Shown: positions 53,690 through 63,559 of the stretch, in pieces
Position numbering within the stretch: the stretch's first letter is position 1
How the letters are laid out: each line of letters begins with the position of its first letter
Assembly (NCBI GenBank): GCA_001915545.1
Contig: MNQS01000132.1
Coordinates: 1 to 64,000 of the forward strand
Origin: Bacteroides sp. 43_108
Lineage (GTDB): Bacteria > Bacteroidota > Bacteroidia > Bacteroidales > Bacteroidaceae
Length of the DNA stretch: 64,000 bases
Reading direction: 5' to 3'
The notes under the pieces: generated by a model
Seen by the model: the letters and a program-made list of their open reading frames with translations, nothing else
What the model was told of the DNA's origin: nothing
The model's database searches: none
Program-made: the position numbers and the translations under genes

Positions 53690-54014
53690 ATTTTCAAAAA
53701 AAGACATTACAGCGCAACAGCTGTTGTATTTTGGTAAAGATAGCACAAATAGTCCAATAGAAGTGTCACAAAAAATCATAAAGGACAAAAAAGGATGAAT
53801 CAGCAAATAGCCATTACATTGATGCCGTGCGTTTGCAAACTGAATCAAGCATCAACTGACAAAGAACGCAGAGGCAACTTGCATATATCATGCTTTCTTA
53901 CGAAATTAGCACAATTATTCTTAAAGTGAGAGAAATGCTGTTCAACAAGCAACAGAATAACAGCATTTGCGCTTATCAAAACAAACTTATTGAACTATAA
54001 TTTCAGGATCCACC
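53690..54014. other. Intergenic region between divergent kinase and transporter genes
   Basis: No supported gene. Perfect 10-bp inverted repeats AAATGCTGTT (53933-53942) and AACAGCATTT (53959-53968) with a 16-nt loop lie 46 bp upstream of the transporter start and could be an operator or leader hairpin. No consensus promoter was found on either strand. Confidence 0.5.
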
Positions 54015-54938
54015 ATGATTTCAAGCAATGTTAAAGGCTACATTTTTGGCCTTACTACGTCAATCACATTCGGATTGATACCACTCTTCACACTGCCACT
54101 GATGAACAACGGCATGACCTTCGGTTCCATTCTCCTTTACAGATTTCTCTTTGCCTCAATTGCACTGGGAATAATGATGAAAATCAAAAAAGAGAAATTT
54201 GCCATCAACAAAAGCGAAATTGCATTCCTTATACTGCTAGGACTGCTGTACACAGGCTCCGCAATGTTTCTGTTTATGGGGTATGGCCTTATGGGAGCAG
54301 GAATTGCAACAACCATACATTTCACATATCCGGTGTTCGTAACACTGATAATGTTGTCATTCTTCAAGGAGAAGCCTACTTGGGTTACATGGCTGGCAAT
54401 AATTCTGGCTGTATTGGGCGTTGCCAAACTGTCTATTAAAGGCGAAGGCATGCATGTTGACGTATACGGTATATTCATCGTTGTCATATCTGCAATATGT
54501 TATGCCGCATACATTACCATTGTCAATAAATCACGTATGAAAAACATGGGAAGCCGCAAACTGGCATTCTATGTTTTCATAGTCAGCACTATTCTATTTG
54601 CAATAAAAGGAGGATACGAAGGTGAAATACAAAGCATACCAGATCCTATGTCGGTAACCAATCTTATACTTCTGGCTATTGTACCTACTGTCGTGTCGAA
54701 TATAACCCTAGTTATGGCTGTAAGGAACATCGGAGGAACAAAAACTTCCATATTGGGTGCCATGGAACCCGTAACGGCTGTATTCATCGGAGCATTCATA
54801 TTTGGAGAAAAAATTACCATGGGGGATATTGCAGGTATTGCAATGATACTTATTGCCGTAACAATGATTATAATGACAAATACAATAAAGAATTCTATAA
54901 GCAATGTTGTAAAAAGAATCCGTCCGCGCCATGCGTGA
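54015..54938 (+). CDS. EamA-family (DMT) transporter
   Basis: The 307-residue membrane protein has ten hydrophobic segments in two EamA repeats (about 8-140 and 150-290), the layout of drug/metabolite-transporter carriers of metabolites or amino acids. The end of the second repeat has the familiar LGAMEPVTAVFIGAFIFGE segment. Substrate is unknown. It is a single gene, convergent with the PepSY gene (26 bp between stops). Confidence 0.9.
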   Translation: MISSNVKGYIFGLTTSITFGLIPLFTLPLMNNGMTFGSILLYRFLFASIALGIMMKIKKEKFAINKSEIAFLILLGLLYTGSAMFLFMGYGLMGAGIATTIHFTYPVFVTLIMLSFFKEKPTWVTWLAIILAVLGVAKLSIKGEGMHVDVYGIFIVVISAICYAAYITIVNKSRMKNMGSRKLAFYVFIVSTILFAIKGGYEGEIQSIPDPMSVTNLILLAIVPTVVSNITLVMAVRNIGGTKTSILGAMEPVTAVFIGAFIFGEKITMGDIAGIAMILIAVTMIIMTNTIKNSISNVVKRIRPRHA

Positions 54939-54963
54939 ACAGATTCTTTCATATCCTATAACT

Positions 54964-56076
54964 TTACTTATTTTGCGTCGCTCTACGAGTGCGCCTTATG
55001 TAGAGGACATAACCTGACACGACAAGGTACACGCCTCCGATGCATGCCAGCAGATACAAAAATTTAACCAATATGCCACCCCAAAGACCTGTATGGATTA
55101 TAAACGCATATCCCATAATTTTACTCGAGGCTGGTTGTTGTGAATAATACTGAATGCCTACCACATGTCCATCCTTATCAAAATTATATGTGTCAGAGGC
55201 GCGCTGATGATGCGAAGCCGTCTTCACAGAAGCTTTATCACCTGAAATAGAAATAGACTGGTACGCCGGTTCTATTATACTAATCTCAGCAACAACCCTA
55301 GACCATCTACTATAATCGACGCTTCTATTCTTTCGGGCATCACTTCTATACCGCTTTTCCAACTGATTATGGTTATTTCGTTCCCTTGCCTGCATTTCTG
55401 TTCCAAAGATTTTGGCAACACCCGACCTGTACCAAGAGAAAGTCCACATAGGGCCTGTAGCAGCCATAAGAAGCAGAAATACTACGCAATAAACACCTAG
55501 AGCACGATGGGACGTGAACCATAGCAGAAAAGCATCACGTCCACGCCTGATTGATAGAACACTTTTTATATTGCGGAAAGACTTTGGCAAGGAAACAGCA
55601 ATACCGCTTATTAAAATGACAATAAGGAACAACGTCGATATTCCCATAATTATGCGACCAATACCTCGCAAATCACCGCCCAAAAGCAACCATCTGTGCA
55701 AACCTCGTACAGACGTGAAGAATCCTCCCATAGGTTGCTCGCTACCAGTAATTTCTGCCGTATATGGATTGATAGTGTAGTAAATTCCTTTTTTACCAGA
55801 AATACCAAAACCGACAGTTCGGGATGAATCGGCATAATAGGTAACTGATTCAAGCGAGTGACCAAACGACAAGGCTTGTCTCTCCACACAACGCGCCAAA
55901 CTGTCCAATGGAATCCTCTCCTTCCTAAACTCGGAAACTTCATAAAAACTAGGATTTACTATAGACTGAATCTCTTGCTGAAAAACCAAAACAGCCCCAG
56001 TCAAACATAAAATAACAATAAAAACACCGGCTGGCAAGGACAACCATAGATGTAATGACTTAAACAATCTTTTCAT
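54964..56076 (-). CDS. PepSY-associated TM helix protein
   Basis: The 370-residue protein has four membrane helices: about 8-28, near residue 145, near residue 200 and near the C-terminus. PepSY-type periplasmic domains lie between them (about 30-130 and 235-320, with TINPYTAEITG and YNFDKDGHVVGIQYY). HRWLLLGG and SHRALG carry histidines of the family. Members are often linked to iron-siderophore uptake or reduction, but nothing nearby confirms that. The likely start is the ATG at 56076 (MKRLFKSL). Confidence 0.85.
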   Translation of the reverse strand: MKRLFKSLHLWLSLPAGVFIVILCLTGAVLVFQQEIQSIVNPSFYEVSEFRKERIPLDSLARCVERQALSFGHSLESVTYYADSSRTVGFGISGKKGIYYTINPYTAEITGSEQPMGGFFTSVRGLHRWLLLGGDLRGIGRIIMGISTLFLIVILISGIAVSLPKSFRNIKSVLSIRRGRDAFLLWFTSHRALGVYCVVFLLLMAATGPMWTFSWYRSGVAKIFGTEMQARERNNHNQLEKRYRSDARKNRSVDYSRWSRVVAEISIIEPAYQSISISGDKASVKTASHHQRASDTYNFDKDGHVVGIQYYSQQPASSKIMGYAFIIHTGLWGGILVKFLYLLACIGGVYLVVSGYVLYIRRTRRATQNK

Positions 56077-56213
56077 ATACTCCAAAAATTTAAATCAAGC
56101 ATCCAACCTCCCAACATGGTTCGTGAACATATCTAAATAGTACGCATTTGTCAACTGAATATAAATTCTGACAACGCATGCTGAAAGGCAAAACAACCAC
56201 TATTAGGTATATG

Positions 56214-56244
56214 CAAAGGTATTAAGCAAAAACTACCTGTACAA
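56214..56244 (-). promoter_or_regulatory. -33/-7 promoter of the PepSY gene
   Basis: TTG (56244-56242), a 20-nt spacer and TACCTTTG (56221-56214) match the consensus. Initiation near 56207 gives a leader of about 130 nt. Apart from this, the element at 56319-56353 and the terminator at 56411-56449, nothing else was seen in 56086-56473. Confidence 0.6.
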
Positions 56245-56318
56245 TAACCATATTTGGGTAAAAAAATACACAATAAACGAGACTATTGATACTAACATTT
56301 AGGTATGATAGGAGTTAA

Positions 56319-56353
56319 GATACTGTTTCAAAAAGTGTGTCAGAAACAGTATC
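56319..56353. mobile_element. 35-bp insertion remnant with 8-bp target duplication
   Basis: Arms GATACTGTTTC (56319-56329) and GAAACAGTATC (56343-56353) enclose AAAAAGTGTGTCA. The flanks GGAGTTAA (56311-56318) and GGAGTTAA (56354-56361) are identical, as in an 8-bp target duplication of IS256-like transposition. The element is nearly the same as that at 2281-2315. It encodes nothing. Confidence 0.75.
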
Positions 56354-56410
56354 GGAGTTAATAAAGAAGCATACTGTTAAAACTAATTCAACATATAAAT
56401 CAAAGTTGTG

Positions 56411-56449
56411 AAAACAAAAAAAATGGGACACGACTTTAAGCGCATCCCA
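56411..56449 (-). terminator. Terminator of the spc/alpha operon
   Basis: TGGGA (56424-56428) pairs with TCCCA (56445-56449), extended by partial pairing inside. On the minus strand it is followed by TTTTTTTTGTTTTC. It lies 25 bp after the rplQ stop. Confidence 0.85.
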
Positions 56450-56473
56450 CTTTGTTATAAGATAAGATCTGAA

Positions 56474-56962
56474 TTATTCAGCCTTCTCTGCTTCCTCTGC
56501 AACTGGTGCTGCTTCAGTAGCAGGAGCAGCTTCTGATGCAGGAGCTGAAGACTTTCTAGATCTACGTGTACGAGTCTTCTTAACTTCAGCCTTGGCCATG
56601 TTCTCGTCGAAGTCTACAAGCTCGATGAAAGCCATTGGCGAATCATCAGAAGCACGACGACCAAGCTTAATGATACGAGTGTAACCACCTGGACGGTCAG
56701 CAACCTTGTTAGAAATTGTACCGAAGAGCTCAGTAACAGCATACTTATTCTGCAAGTAGCTGAATACTACACGGCGTGATGCAGTTGTGTCTTCTTTTGA
56801 CTTTGTGATCAATGGCTCAACATACTTGCGAAGAGCCTTTGCCTTTGGAAGAGTCGTTGTGATTCTCTTGTGGAAAATCAAAGATATAGCCATGTTTGAC
56901 AACAAAGCTGCTCTGTGAGAAGCCTTACGACCCAGATGATTGAATTTCTTATTGTGTCTCAT
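56474..56962 (-). CDS. rplQ: 50S ribosomal protein L17
   Basis: The 162-residue protein of the large subunit has the N-terminal L17 fold ([37 protein letters not shown]) and an Ala/Glu-rich C-terminal tail (about 130-162) longer than that of E. coli. It is the last gene of the operon and starts 3 bp after rpoA. Confidence 0.98.
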   Translation of the reverse strand: MRHNKKFNHLGRKASHRAALLSNMAISLIFHKRITTTLPKAKALRKYVEPLITKSKEDTTASRRVVFSYLQNKYAVTELFGTISNKVADRPGGYTRIIKLGRRASDDSPMAFIELVDFDENMAKAEVKKTRTRRSRKSSAPASEAAPATEAAPVAEEAEKAE

Positions 56963-56965
56963 CGT

Positions 56966-57958
56966 TTAATCTTTGTCTAATTTATACTTAGAAATATCAG
57001 TTCCGAACGACAGATTCAGGCTCTCCAACAAATCGTCAAGCTCTGTGAGTGACTTTTTACCGAAGTTACGGAACTTAAGCAAATCAGTTTTGTTAAATTG
57101 TACCAAATCTCCAAGAGTCTCCACATCAGCGGCCTTCAAGCAATTGAGGGCACGCACTGAGAGATCCATATCAACCAATTTTGTCTTAAGCAACTGACGC
57201 ATACGCAATACTTCCTCATCAAATTCCTCATTACCATCGAGATCGTTGTTCTCAAGAGTAATCTTCTCATCAGAGAACAGCATGAAATGATAAATAAGAA
57301 TCTTAGCTGCCTCTTTGAGGGCATCTTTTGGATGAATAGAACCATCAGTTGTAATCTCAAGAACCAACTTCTCATAGTCAGTCTTCTGCTGTACTCGATA
57401 GTTCTCAACTGCGAACTTGACGTTACGTATCGGAGTATAAATTGAGTCAATTGCAATCTCGTTTATGTCCTTGCAGTATTCACGATTCTCATCAGAAGGA
57501 ACATATCCGCGACCTTTATTGATGCTCAACTCAATCTCCAAAGTTGCTTTAGGATCTAAATGACAAATTACCAAATCAGGATTTAACACTCCAAATCCAC
57601 TGAGATACTTATTGATATCTCCTGCCTTGAACTCACTAGAATTCTCAACAGTGATAGTTACCTTTTCACTATCGGAATCGTCTACAATTTGTTTGAATCT
57701 CACCTGCTTGAGATTCAAGATAATGTTAGTTACATCCTCCTTAACTCCTGGTATTGTAGAAAACTCATGCTCAACACCTGTAATGCGAATAGTGTTGATA
57801 GCAAAGCCCTCAAGTGAAGAAAGTAGGATGCGTCGAAGAGAATTACCAATAGTAATACCAAAGCCAGGCTCCAAAGGACGGAATTCGAACTTTCCGAACT
57901 TGTCGTCGGCCTCCAACATTATCACTTTTTCAGGTTTTTGAAATGCTAATACCGCCAT
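56966..57958 (-). CDS. rpoA: RNA polymerase subunit alpha
   Basis: The 330-residue subunit has the dimerising N-terminal domain ([19 protein letters not shown], about 33-51), and the C-terminal helix-hairpin domain (about 255-325: [36 protein letters not shown]). The linker is acidic. It lies between rpsD and rplQ as in the usual alpha operon. Confidence 0.98.
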   Translation of the reverse strand: MAVLAFQKPEKVIMLEADDKFGKFEFRPLEPGFGITIGNSLRRILLSSLEGFAINTIRITGVEHEFSTIPGVKEDVTNIILNLKQVRFKQIVDDSDSEKVTITVENSSEFKAGDINKYLSGFGVLNPDLVICHLDPKATLEIELSINKGRGYVPSDENREYCKDINEIAIDSIYTPIRNVKFAVENYRVQQKTDYEKLVLEITTDGSIHPKDALKEAAKILIYHFMLFSDEKITLENNDLDGNEEFDEEVLRMRQLLKTKLVDMDLSVRALNCLKAADVETLGDLVQFNKTDLLKFRNFGKKSLTELDDLLESLNLSFGTDISKYKLDKD

Positions 57959-57967
57959 TGTTAATTT

Positions 57968-58573
57968 TTATTTAGAGTACAACTCGACAATCATTTGCTC
58001 CTTAATATTCTCAGGAATATCTTCACGCTCTGGCAAGTGCAAAAGTTTTCCGCCCTTCACATTCTCATCCCACTCGATCCATGGGTATTTGCTGTGATTG
58101 AATCCAGCCAATGCATTTGCTATAACCTCCAAAGATTTTGACTTCTCACGTACAGCAACAATCTGACCAGGCTTAACTGAATAAGAAGGAATGTTTACAA
58201 CATTACCGTCAACAGTGATGTGGCGGTGACTAACCAACTGTCGAGCAGCGGCGCGTGTAGGTGCTATGCCGAGACGATATACCATATTGTCCAGACGAGC
58301 CTCAAGGCTCTGCAAAAGAACAACACCTGTTACACCTGGTGCAGAAGCAGCCTTCTCAAACAAATTGCGGAACTGCTTTTCGAGAACACCGTAAGTATAC
58401 TTAGCTTTCTGCTTTTCAGCCAACATGAGACCGTATTCAGAAGACTTCTTTCTTCTGTTGTTACCATGCTGTCCTGCAGGATAGTTTCTCTTTGACAATA
58501 CTTTATCTGGTCCAAAAATAGCCTCTCCGAAACGACGAGAAATTCTTGACTTTGGTCCAATATATCTAGCCAT
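57968..58573 (-). CDS. rpsD: 30S ribosomal protein S4
   Basis: The 201-residue 16S-rRNA-binding protein has the S4 RNA-binding motif (about 93-150: [24 protein letters not shown] start and [13 protein letters not shown]). It is an assembly initiator. It is separated from rpsK by an unusually long gap of 103 bp (58574-58676) containing a weak GCAG/CTGC hairpin. This might be an S4 feedback site, but I cannot confirm it. Confidence 0.98.
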   Translation of the reverse strand: MARYIGPKSRISRRFGEAIFGPDKVLSKRNYPAGQHGNNRRKKSSEYGLMLAEKQKAKYTYGVLEKQFRNLFEKAASAPGVTGVVLLQSLEARLDNMVYRLGIAPTRAAARQLVSHRHITVDGNVVNIPSYSVKPGQIVAVREKSKSLEVIANALAGFNHSKYPWIEWDENVKGGKLLHLPEREDIPENIKEQMIVELYSK

Positions 58574-58676
58574 ATATATTCTGGTTTTTGTATAAACTCC
58601 TCTTTAGGCAGCCGCTACTGCAGAAAGGAAAGATGCAGTCATAAAAACTAAAAAGGAATTCACGATTGATTAATTA

Positions 58677-59066
58677 TTAAACTCTTCTTCTCTTTGGTGG
58701 ACGGCATCCGTTGTGTGGAAGCGGAGTAACATCTACAATCTCAGTTATCTCAATACCTACACCATGTACACCACGTATAGCAGACTCACGTCCGTTACCT
58801 GGTCCTTTAACATAGGCAACAACCTTTCTCAGACCAAGGTCATATGCAACCTTTGCACAGTCCTGTGCTGCCATCTGTGCTGCATAAGGAGTGTTCTTCT
58901 TTGAACCTCTGAATCCCATCTTACCAGCTGACGACCACGAAATGACCTGACCTTCGCTATTTGCCAAGCTGACAATGATATTATTGAATGACGAGTGAAC
59001 GTGCAACTGTCCCTGTGCGTCAACCTTGACATTTCTTTTCTTTGCTGAAGTTGTTTTCTTAGCCAT
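58677..59066 (-). CDS. rpsK: 30S ribosomal protein S11
   Basis: The 129-residue platform protein has the S11 signature ([60 protein letters not shown]). It follows rpsM by 9 bp. Confidence 0.98.
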   Translation of the reverse strand: MAKKTTSAKKRNVKVDAQGQLHVHSSFNNIIVSLANSEGQVISWSSAGKMGFRGSKKNTPYAAQMAAQDCAKVAYDLGLRKVVAYVKGPGNGRESAIRGVHGVGIEITEIVDVTPLPHNGCRPPKRRRV

Positions 59067-59075
59067 AATCTATAA

Positions 59076-59456
59076 TTATTTAGTAGCCTTTTTCTTGTTT
59101 GCAACAGTTTTCTTCTTTCCCTTACGAGTACGTGCATTGTTCTTGGTGCTCTGTCCACGAACAGGAAGGCCCAAACGATGACGTATACCGCGGTAGCATC
59201 CGATATCCATCAATCTCTTGATGTTGAGCTGAATTTCAGAACGAAGATCACCTTCAACCTTGTAGCCGGCAGCAATTACTTCACGTATTTTTCCGGCCTG
59301 CTCGTCATTCCAGTCCTTAACCTTAATATCTTTGTCAACGCCAGCCTTTTCCAAGATCTTAGCAGCGCTGCTGCGTCCGATACCAAAAATGTATGTCAAC
59401 GCAATCTCACCTCTTTTGTTCTGCGGGAGGTCTACACCTACAATTCTTATTGCCAT
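59076..59456 (-). CDS. rpsM: 30S ribosomal protein S13
   Basis: The 126-residue head protein has [21 protein letters not shown] at the N-terminus, [14 protein letters not shown] and a basic tail, contacting tRNA and the large subunit. It lies 32 bp after rpmJ. Confidence 0.98.
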   Translation of the reverse strand: MAIRIVGVDLPQNKRGEIALTYIFGIGRSSAAKILEKAGVDKDIKVKDWNDEQAGKIREVIAAGYKVEGDLRSEIQLNIKRLMDIGCYRGIRHRLGLPVRGQSTKNNARTRKGKKKTVANKKKATK

Positions 59457-59488
59457 ATTATTATCAATTTCTAATTCCTACAAAAGAA

Positions 59489-59605
59489 TTAACCCTGACG
59501 CATTTTGTACTTTGGGTTCTTCTTATTAATAACAAATAAACGTCCCTTACGTCTTACTATAACGCAATCAGGAGTACGCTTCTTCAATGATGCTTTGGTT
59601 TTCAT
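59489..59605 (-). CDS. rpmJ: 50S ribosomal protein L36, zinc-free form
   Basis: The 38-residue protein reads [20 protein letters not shown] to start and ends in KYKMRQG. The zinc ligands of the classical form (Cys11, Cys14, Cys27, His33) are reduced to one Cys, so this is the C-minus type that does not bind zinc. It lies between infA and rpsM as usual. Confidence 0.95.
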   Translation of the reverse strand: MKTKASLKKRTPDCVIVRRKGRLFVINKKNPKYKMRQG

Positions 59606-59614
59606 ATATTTTCT

Positions 59615-59833
59615 TTATTTATATCTGAATACTATCCGTCCCTTAGAAAGATCATAAGGAGACATCTCTACTCTTATTTTATCTCCAGGAAGAATCTTGA
59701 TGTAATGCATTCTCATCTTACCGGAAATATGAGCAGTAATCTCATGCCCATTCTCAAGTTCTACTCGGAACATCGCATTGGACAATGATTCAACTATTGT
59801 TCCATCTTGTTCTATTGCAGCTTGCTTAGCCAT
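59615..59833 (-). CDS. infA: Translation initiation factor IF-1
   Basis: The 72-residue OB-fold protein ([41 protein letters not shown]) binds the A site of the 30S subunit at initiation. The ATG at 59833 is chosen over the one two codons upstream. It lies 2 bp after map and 9 bp before rpmJ. Confidence 0.97.
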   Translation of the reverse strand: MAKQAAIEQDGTIVESLSNAMFRVELENGHEITAHISGKMRMHYIKILPGDKIRVEMSPYDLSKGRIVFRYK

Positions 59834-59835
59834 AA

Positions 59836-60640
59836 TCAAAATGCTTTATATCCTAATACTTTTTCAACTTCTTCAAATGATGACAAAATATCGGCTTTAC
59901 CCTTGCGCACAGCAATCGTATGTTCAAAGTGTGCGGCAGGCATACCGTCGGAAGTAACAATGCCCCACCTATCGCTCTGCATCCTTATATTTCTTGAACC
60001 CATAGTAATCATCGGTTCAATTGCAATGCAAAGACCAGGTTTAAGCATCTTGCCTGTACCTCTGACTCCATAATTCGGAACCTGAGGCTCCTCATGCATC
60101 TCACGTCCGATGCCGTGACCGACAAACTCTCGTACGACTCCGTATCCGTGAGCTTCGCAATGCTGCTGAACTGCATAAGAAATGTCACCTATGCGATGAC
60201 CTGCAACAGCCTGTTCAATTGCGAGGTAAAGAGATTCCTTTGTGACATTCAAAAGCTTCTTGACATCATCCGAAATCTCACCGACTGCAAATGTGTAGCA
60301 AGAATCTCCGTTAAATCCGTCAAGCAAGGTTCCACAGTCTATAGAAACAATGTCACCATCCCTAAGCGGTATGTCATTAGGAATTCCGTGCACGACCTGT
60401 TCGTTGACAGAAGCACAAATGCTTGCAGGGAAAGGCGACCTTCAAAGGATTAGGAAAACCTTTGAAGGTCGGTTCAGCACCATTATCCCTAATAAATTCC
60501 TCTGCCACCTTATCAAGCTCTCTGGTTGTAACACCCGGCTTAATGATCTTAGCCAATTCGGCCAGTGTTTTTCCGACCAAGAGATTTGCTCTTCTGAGCA
60601 ACTCTATCTCATCATCAGTTTTAAGATATATCATTCCCAT
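59836..60640 (-). pseudogene. map: Methionine aminopeptidase, frameshifted
   Basis: Two frames together make a complete type I methionine aminopeptidase, which removes the initiator Met. Codons 60640-60430 (MGMIYLKTDDEIELLRRA to LKVAFP) lead into an out-of-frame tail. From about 60428 the +1 frame gives ASICASVNEQVVHGIPND and runs to 59836. Metal ligands are present in the second half (DCGTLLDGFNGDSC, FVGHGIGREMHEEP, AIEPMI, AAHFEHT). One extra base in TTTCCCTGCAAG breaks the frame, next to a perfect 13-bp inverted repeat (60436-60448 with 60459-60471). map is normally essential, so a sequencing error, a second copy elsewhere, or ribosomal frameshifting must be considered. Confidence 0.9.
60436..60471. 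repeat. 13-bp inverted repeat within map
   Basis: CGACCTTCAAAGG (60436-60448) and CCTTTGAAGGTCG (60459-60471) are exact complements with a 10-nt loop. The arm read first in map encodes conserved TFKG. The second replaces the usual PFGG-type segment with PLKV and lies just before the frameshift. Confidence 0.85.
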
Positions 60641-60642
60641 TA

Positions 60643-62016
60643 TCAATAAGCAGAAACACCTGAATGCGGAGCTCTACGACCTGTGTCAAGAAGACCGTCA
60701 TAGTGTCTCATCAGCAAATGACTCTGAATCTGCTGCAATGTGTCCAAAACAACACCTACCAAAATCAACAGCGATGTACCTCCAAAGAACTGCGCAAACT
60801 CACGCTGAACACCGAACAAACCGGCGAATGCAGGCATGATAGCTATAAATGCGAGGAACAAAGAACCTGGGAAAGTAATTCTTGACATGATCTTGTCAAG
60901 GAAATCAGCAGTGTTCTTACCTGGCTTGATACCTGGAACGAAACCGTTGTTTCTCTTCATATCCTCAGCCATCTGAGTTGTATTGATAGTAATCGCAGTA
61001 TACAAGTAAGTGAAAACAATAATCAGCGCAGCGAATATGACATTGTACAAAGGACTCATTGTGTCAACCATCTGTGACAGGAAAGGTCCCATCTTGCCAT
61101 CAGTCATAAAACCTGCTATTGTTGCCGGTACGAACATAATTGCCTGTGCAAAGATGATAGGCATCACGTTAGCAGCGTACGGTTTCAGAGGGATGTACTG
61201 ACGTGCACCACCGTACTGTCTGTTTCCGACAACTCTTTTTGCATACTGAACAGGTACTCTTCTGACACCTTGAACAAGCAGGATTGCTGCTACTACAACA
61301 GCAAGGAGAACCATGATTTCAATTATCAGAACAATAAGACCGCCCTGTCCAGGAGAACTCAAACGAGTTACAAATTCCTGAATAAATGCCTGTGGCAATC
61401 TTGCGATGATACCGATCATAATGATCATTGAAACACCATTACCGATACCTTTGTCTGTAATACGTTCACCAAGCCAAAGTATAAACATACTTCCTGCAGC
61501 AAGGATGACAGTTGATACAGCAATAAACCAGAACCAGTCAAGACTTTGGTTGATGGCCATTCCCTGTGTTGTCACCTTAAGGTTTATGAGGTAGGAAGGA
61601 GCCTGAAACAAAAGTATGAAAACAGTAAGATATCTAGTATACTGATTCATCTTACGTCTTCCACTTTCGCCCTCTCTCTGCATTTTCTGGAAATGAGGAA
61701 CAGCAATACCGAGCAACTGCATCACGATAGACGCAGAAATATAAGGCATTATTCCAAGGGCAAATATAGATGCCTTTGAGAATGCTCCACCAGAGAACAT
61801 ATCAAGAAGTGACATAAGTCCTTCGCTTGTCTGCTGCTGAAGTTTAGCAAGCGCCTCAGTATCTATACCTGGAAGTACCACATAAGATCCAAGACGATAA
61901 ACAGCAACAAACATCAAGGTAATGAGGATCCTCTGTCTGAGGTCCTCAATTTTCCCGATGTTGGACAATGTCTTAACAATCTTGATATTCTTCAGTTTAT
62001 CGATTGCTTTTCCCAT
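60643..62016 (-). CDS. secY: Preprotein translocase subunit SecY
   Basis: The 457-residue channel has ten membrane helices and SecY signatures (the LGIMPYISASIVMQLL plug region and RMNQYTRYLTV-like loop, GNGVSMIIMIGI, PGIKPGKNTADFLDKI cytosolic loop). It forms the SecYEG export channel. It starts 3 bp after rplO. Confidence 0.98.
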   Translation of the reverse strand: MGKAIDKLKNIKIVKTLSNIGKIEDLRQRILITLMFVAVYRLGSYVVLPGIDTEALAKLQQQTSEGLMSLLDMFSGGAFSKASIFALGIMPYISASIVMQLLGIAVPHFQKMQREGESGRRKMNQYTRYLTVFILLFQAPSYLINLKVTTQGMAINQSLDWFWFIAVSTVILAAGSMFILWLGERITDKGIGNGVSMIIMIGIIARLPQAFIQEFVTRLSSPGQGGLIVLIIEIMVLLAVVVAAILLVQGVRRVPVQYAKRVVGNRQYGGARQYIPLKPYAANVMPIIFAQAIMFVPATIAGFMTDGKMGPFLSQMVDTMSPLYNVIFAALIIVFTYLYTAITINTTQMAEDMKRNNGFVPGIKPGKNTADFLDKIMSRITFPGSLFLAFIAIMPAFAGLFGVQREFAQFFGGTSLLILVGVVLDTLQQIQSHLLMRHYDGLLDTGRRAPHSGVSAY

Positions 62017-62019
62017 TAT

Positions 62020-62466
62020 TTACAATTTTACAGCTTTACCACCTTTTTCAGCGATTGCAGCCTCAGCCTTCTTAGAAAAAGCATGAGCAGTTACTTCAAG
62101 CGCAGATTTAAGTTCACCGTCAGCAAGAATCTTAACCAATTCGTTGCCAGAAATGTAACCGGCATTCTTGAGTTCTTCGATACCAATTGCATTAACGTTC
62201 AACTTGTCTGCAAGAGTCTGCAAAACTTCGATGTTGATAGCCTTGTACTCAACTCTGTTGAAGTTGTTGAAACCGAACTTAGGAACTCGGCGCTGCAGAG
62301 GCATCTGACCACCTTCGAAACCGATCTTCTTCTTGTATCCAGATCTGGCCTTGGCACCCTTATGACCACGTCCAGCAGTTCTGCCGTAACCTGAGCCATA
62401 TCCGCGTCCAACTCTTTTGCAATCTTTAGTAGATCCTTCAGCTGGCTTTAAATTATGTAATTCCAT
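62020..62466 (-). CDS. rplO: 50S ribosomal protein L15
   Basis: The 148-residue protein has the glycine-rich N-terminus (RVGRGYGSGYGRTAGRGHKG) and KARSGYKKKIGFEGGQMPLQRRVPKFGF. It binds 23S rRNA late in assembly. The gene lies 27 bp after rpmD. Confidence 0.98.
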   Translation of the reverse strand: MELHNLKPAEGSTKDCKRVGRGYGSGYGRTAGRGHKGAKARSGYKKKIGFEGGQMPLQRRVPKFGFNNFNRVEYKAINIEVLQTLADKLNVNAIGIEELKNAGYISGNELVKILADGELKSALEVTAHAFSKKAEAAIAEKGGKAVKL

Positions 62467-62493
62467 TATTTACTCCGAATTTAAATGTAAATA

Positions 62494-62670
62494 TTAATCA
62501 ATGACCTCAACCAGGTGGAACACCTTACGGATCATACCTCTCAAAGAAGGTGTATCCTCACGCTCTACGACCTTATTAATCTTGTTAAGTCCCAGAGAGT
62601 CCAAAGTTCTCTTCTGGTCAATAGGTCTGCCTACGCGGCTCTTTACTTGCTTAATCTTTATTGTTGCCAT
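62494..62670 (-). CDS. rpmD: 50S ribosomal protein L30
   Basis: The 58-residue protein begins MATIKIKQVKSRVGRPIDQK and continues with TLDSLGLNKINKVVER and a PSLRGMIRKVFHLVEV end, the normal L30 pattern. It sits between rpsE and rplO. Confidence 0.95.
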   Translation of the reverse strand: MATIKIKQVKSRVGRPIDQKRTLDSLGLNKINKVVEREDTPSLRGMIRKVFHLVEVID

Positions 62671-62682
62671 GATTAACCTTCT

Positions 62683-63192
62683 TTATCCGTTAAATACCTT
62701 ACTCAAACTAACTCCGCGGTGCATAGCCACAGTCTTAGGATCACGCATTGAAGCCAAAGCCTCAATAGTAGCCTTAACAAGGTTGTGAGGGTTAGATGAT
62801 CCCTTAGACTTTGCAAGAACGTCAGTTACACCAACGCTTTCAAGAACGGCACGCATAGCACCACCTGCAACAACTCCAGTACCGGCAGAAGCAGGCATGA
62901 TCAAAACACGTGCACCACCGAATTTAGCAGCTGCCTCATGAGGAACAGTACCTTTGAGAACAGGTACTCTAACGAGGTTTTTCTTAGCAGCTTCTACGCC
63001 CTTGGCAATTGCGGCTGTCACTTCACCAGCCTTACCGAGACCATAACCTATAATCCCATCACCATTACCGACTACTACAATAGCGGCAAAAGTGAAAGTT
63101 CTACCACCTTTTGTAACCTTAGTGACACGATTAATAGCGACCAATCGATCTTTCAGTTCGACATCGTTTCCTATCTTAACTCTATTAACCAT
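62683..63192 (-). CDS. rpsE: 30S ribosomal protein S5
   Basis: The 169-residue protein has the double-stranded RNA-binding N-terminal domain ([20 protein letters not shown]) and C-terminal domain ([19 protein letters not shown]). It controls decoding accuracy and start-codon binding. It follows rplR by 7 bp. Confidence 0.98.
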   Translation of the reverse strand: MVNRVKIGNDVELKDRLVAINRVTKVTKGGRTFTFAAIVVVGNGDGIIGYGLGKAGEVTAAIAKGVEAAKKNLVRVPVLKGTVPHEAAAKFGGARVLIMPASAGTGVVAGGAMRAVLESVGVTDVLAKSKGSSNPHNLVKATIEALASMRDPKTVAMHRGVSLSKVFNG

Positions 63193-63199
63193 ACTCTAA

Positions 63200-63541
63200 T
63201 TAAAATTTAAGTCCACCGTTACGGGCAGCGTCAGCTACCTCTTTAACTCTCCCGTGATACAAATATCCGTTACGATCAAATACTACAGAAGTGATACCTG
63301 CTTCCAAAGCCTTCTTAGCGATGAGCTCGCCTACCTTAGCAGCCTGTTCCTTCTTTGGCATAGCTTCCATTCCAAGAGAAGAAGCTGCAACCAAAGTCAT
63401 ACCTTTTGTATCATCAATTACTTGTACGTAGATCTGCTTATTGCTTCTAAACACAGTCAAACGTGGACGTTCAGCAGTACCAGATATTTTATTACGTACT
63501 CTATACTTTATCTTAAGACGTCTTTCTATCTTTGTTATCAT
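63200..63541 (-). CDS. rplR: 50S ribosomal protein L18
   Basis: The 113-residue 5S-rRNA-binding protein has [21 protein letters not shown] and the [20 protein letters not shown] end. It lies 18 bp after rplF. Confidence 0.98.
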   Translation of the reverse strand: MITKIERRLKIKYRVRNKISGTAERPRLTVFRSNKQIYVQVIDDTKGMTLVAASSLGMEAMPKKEQAAKVGELIAKKALEAGITSVVFDRNGYLYHGRVKEVADAARNGGLKF

Positions 63542-63559
63542 ACTCGTACAATTAAAAAA

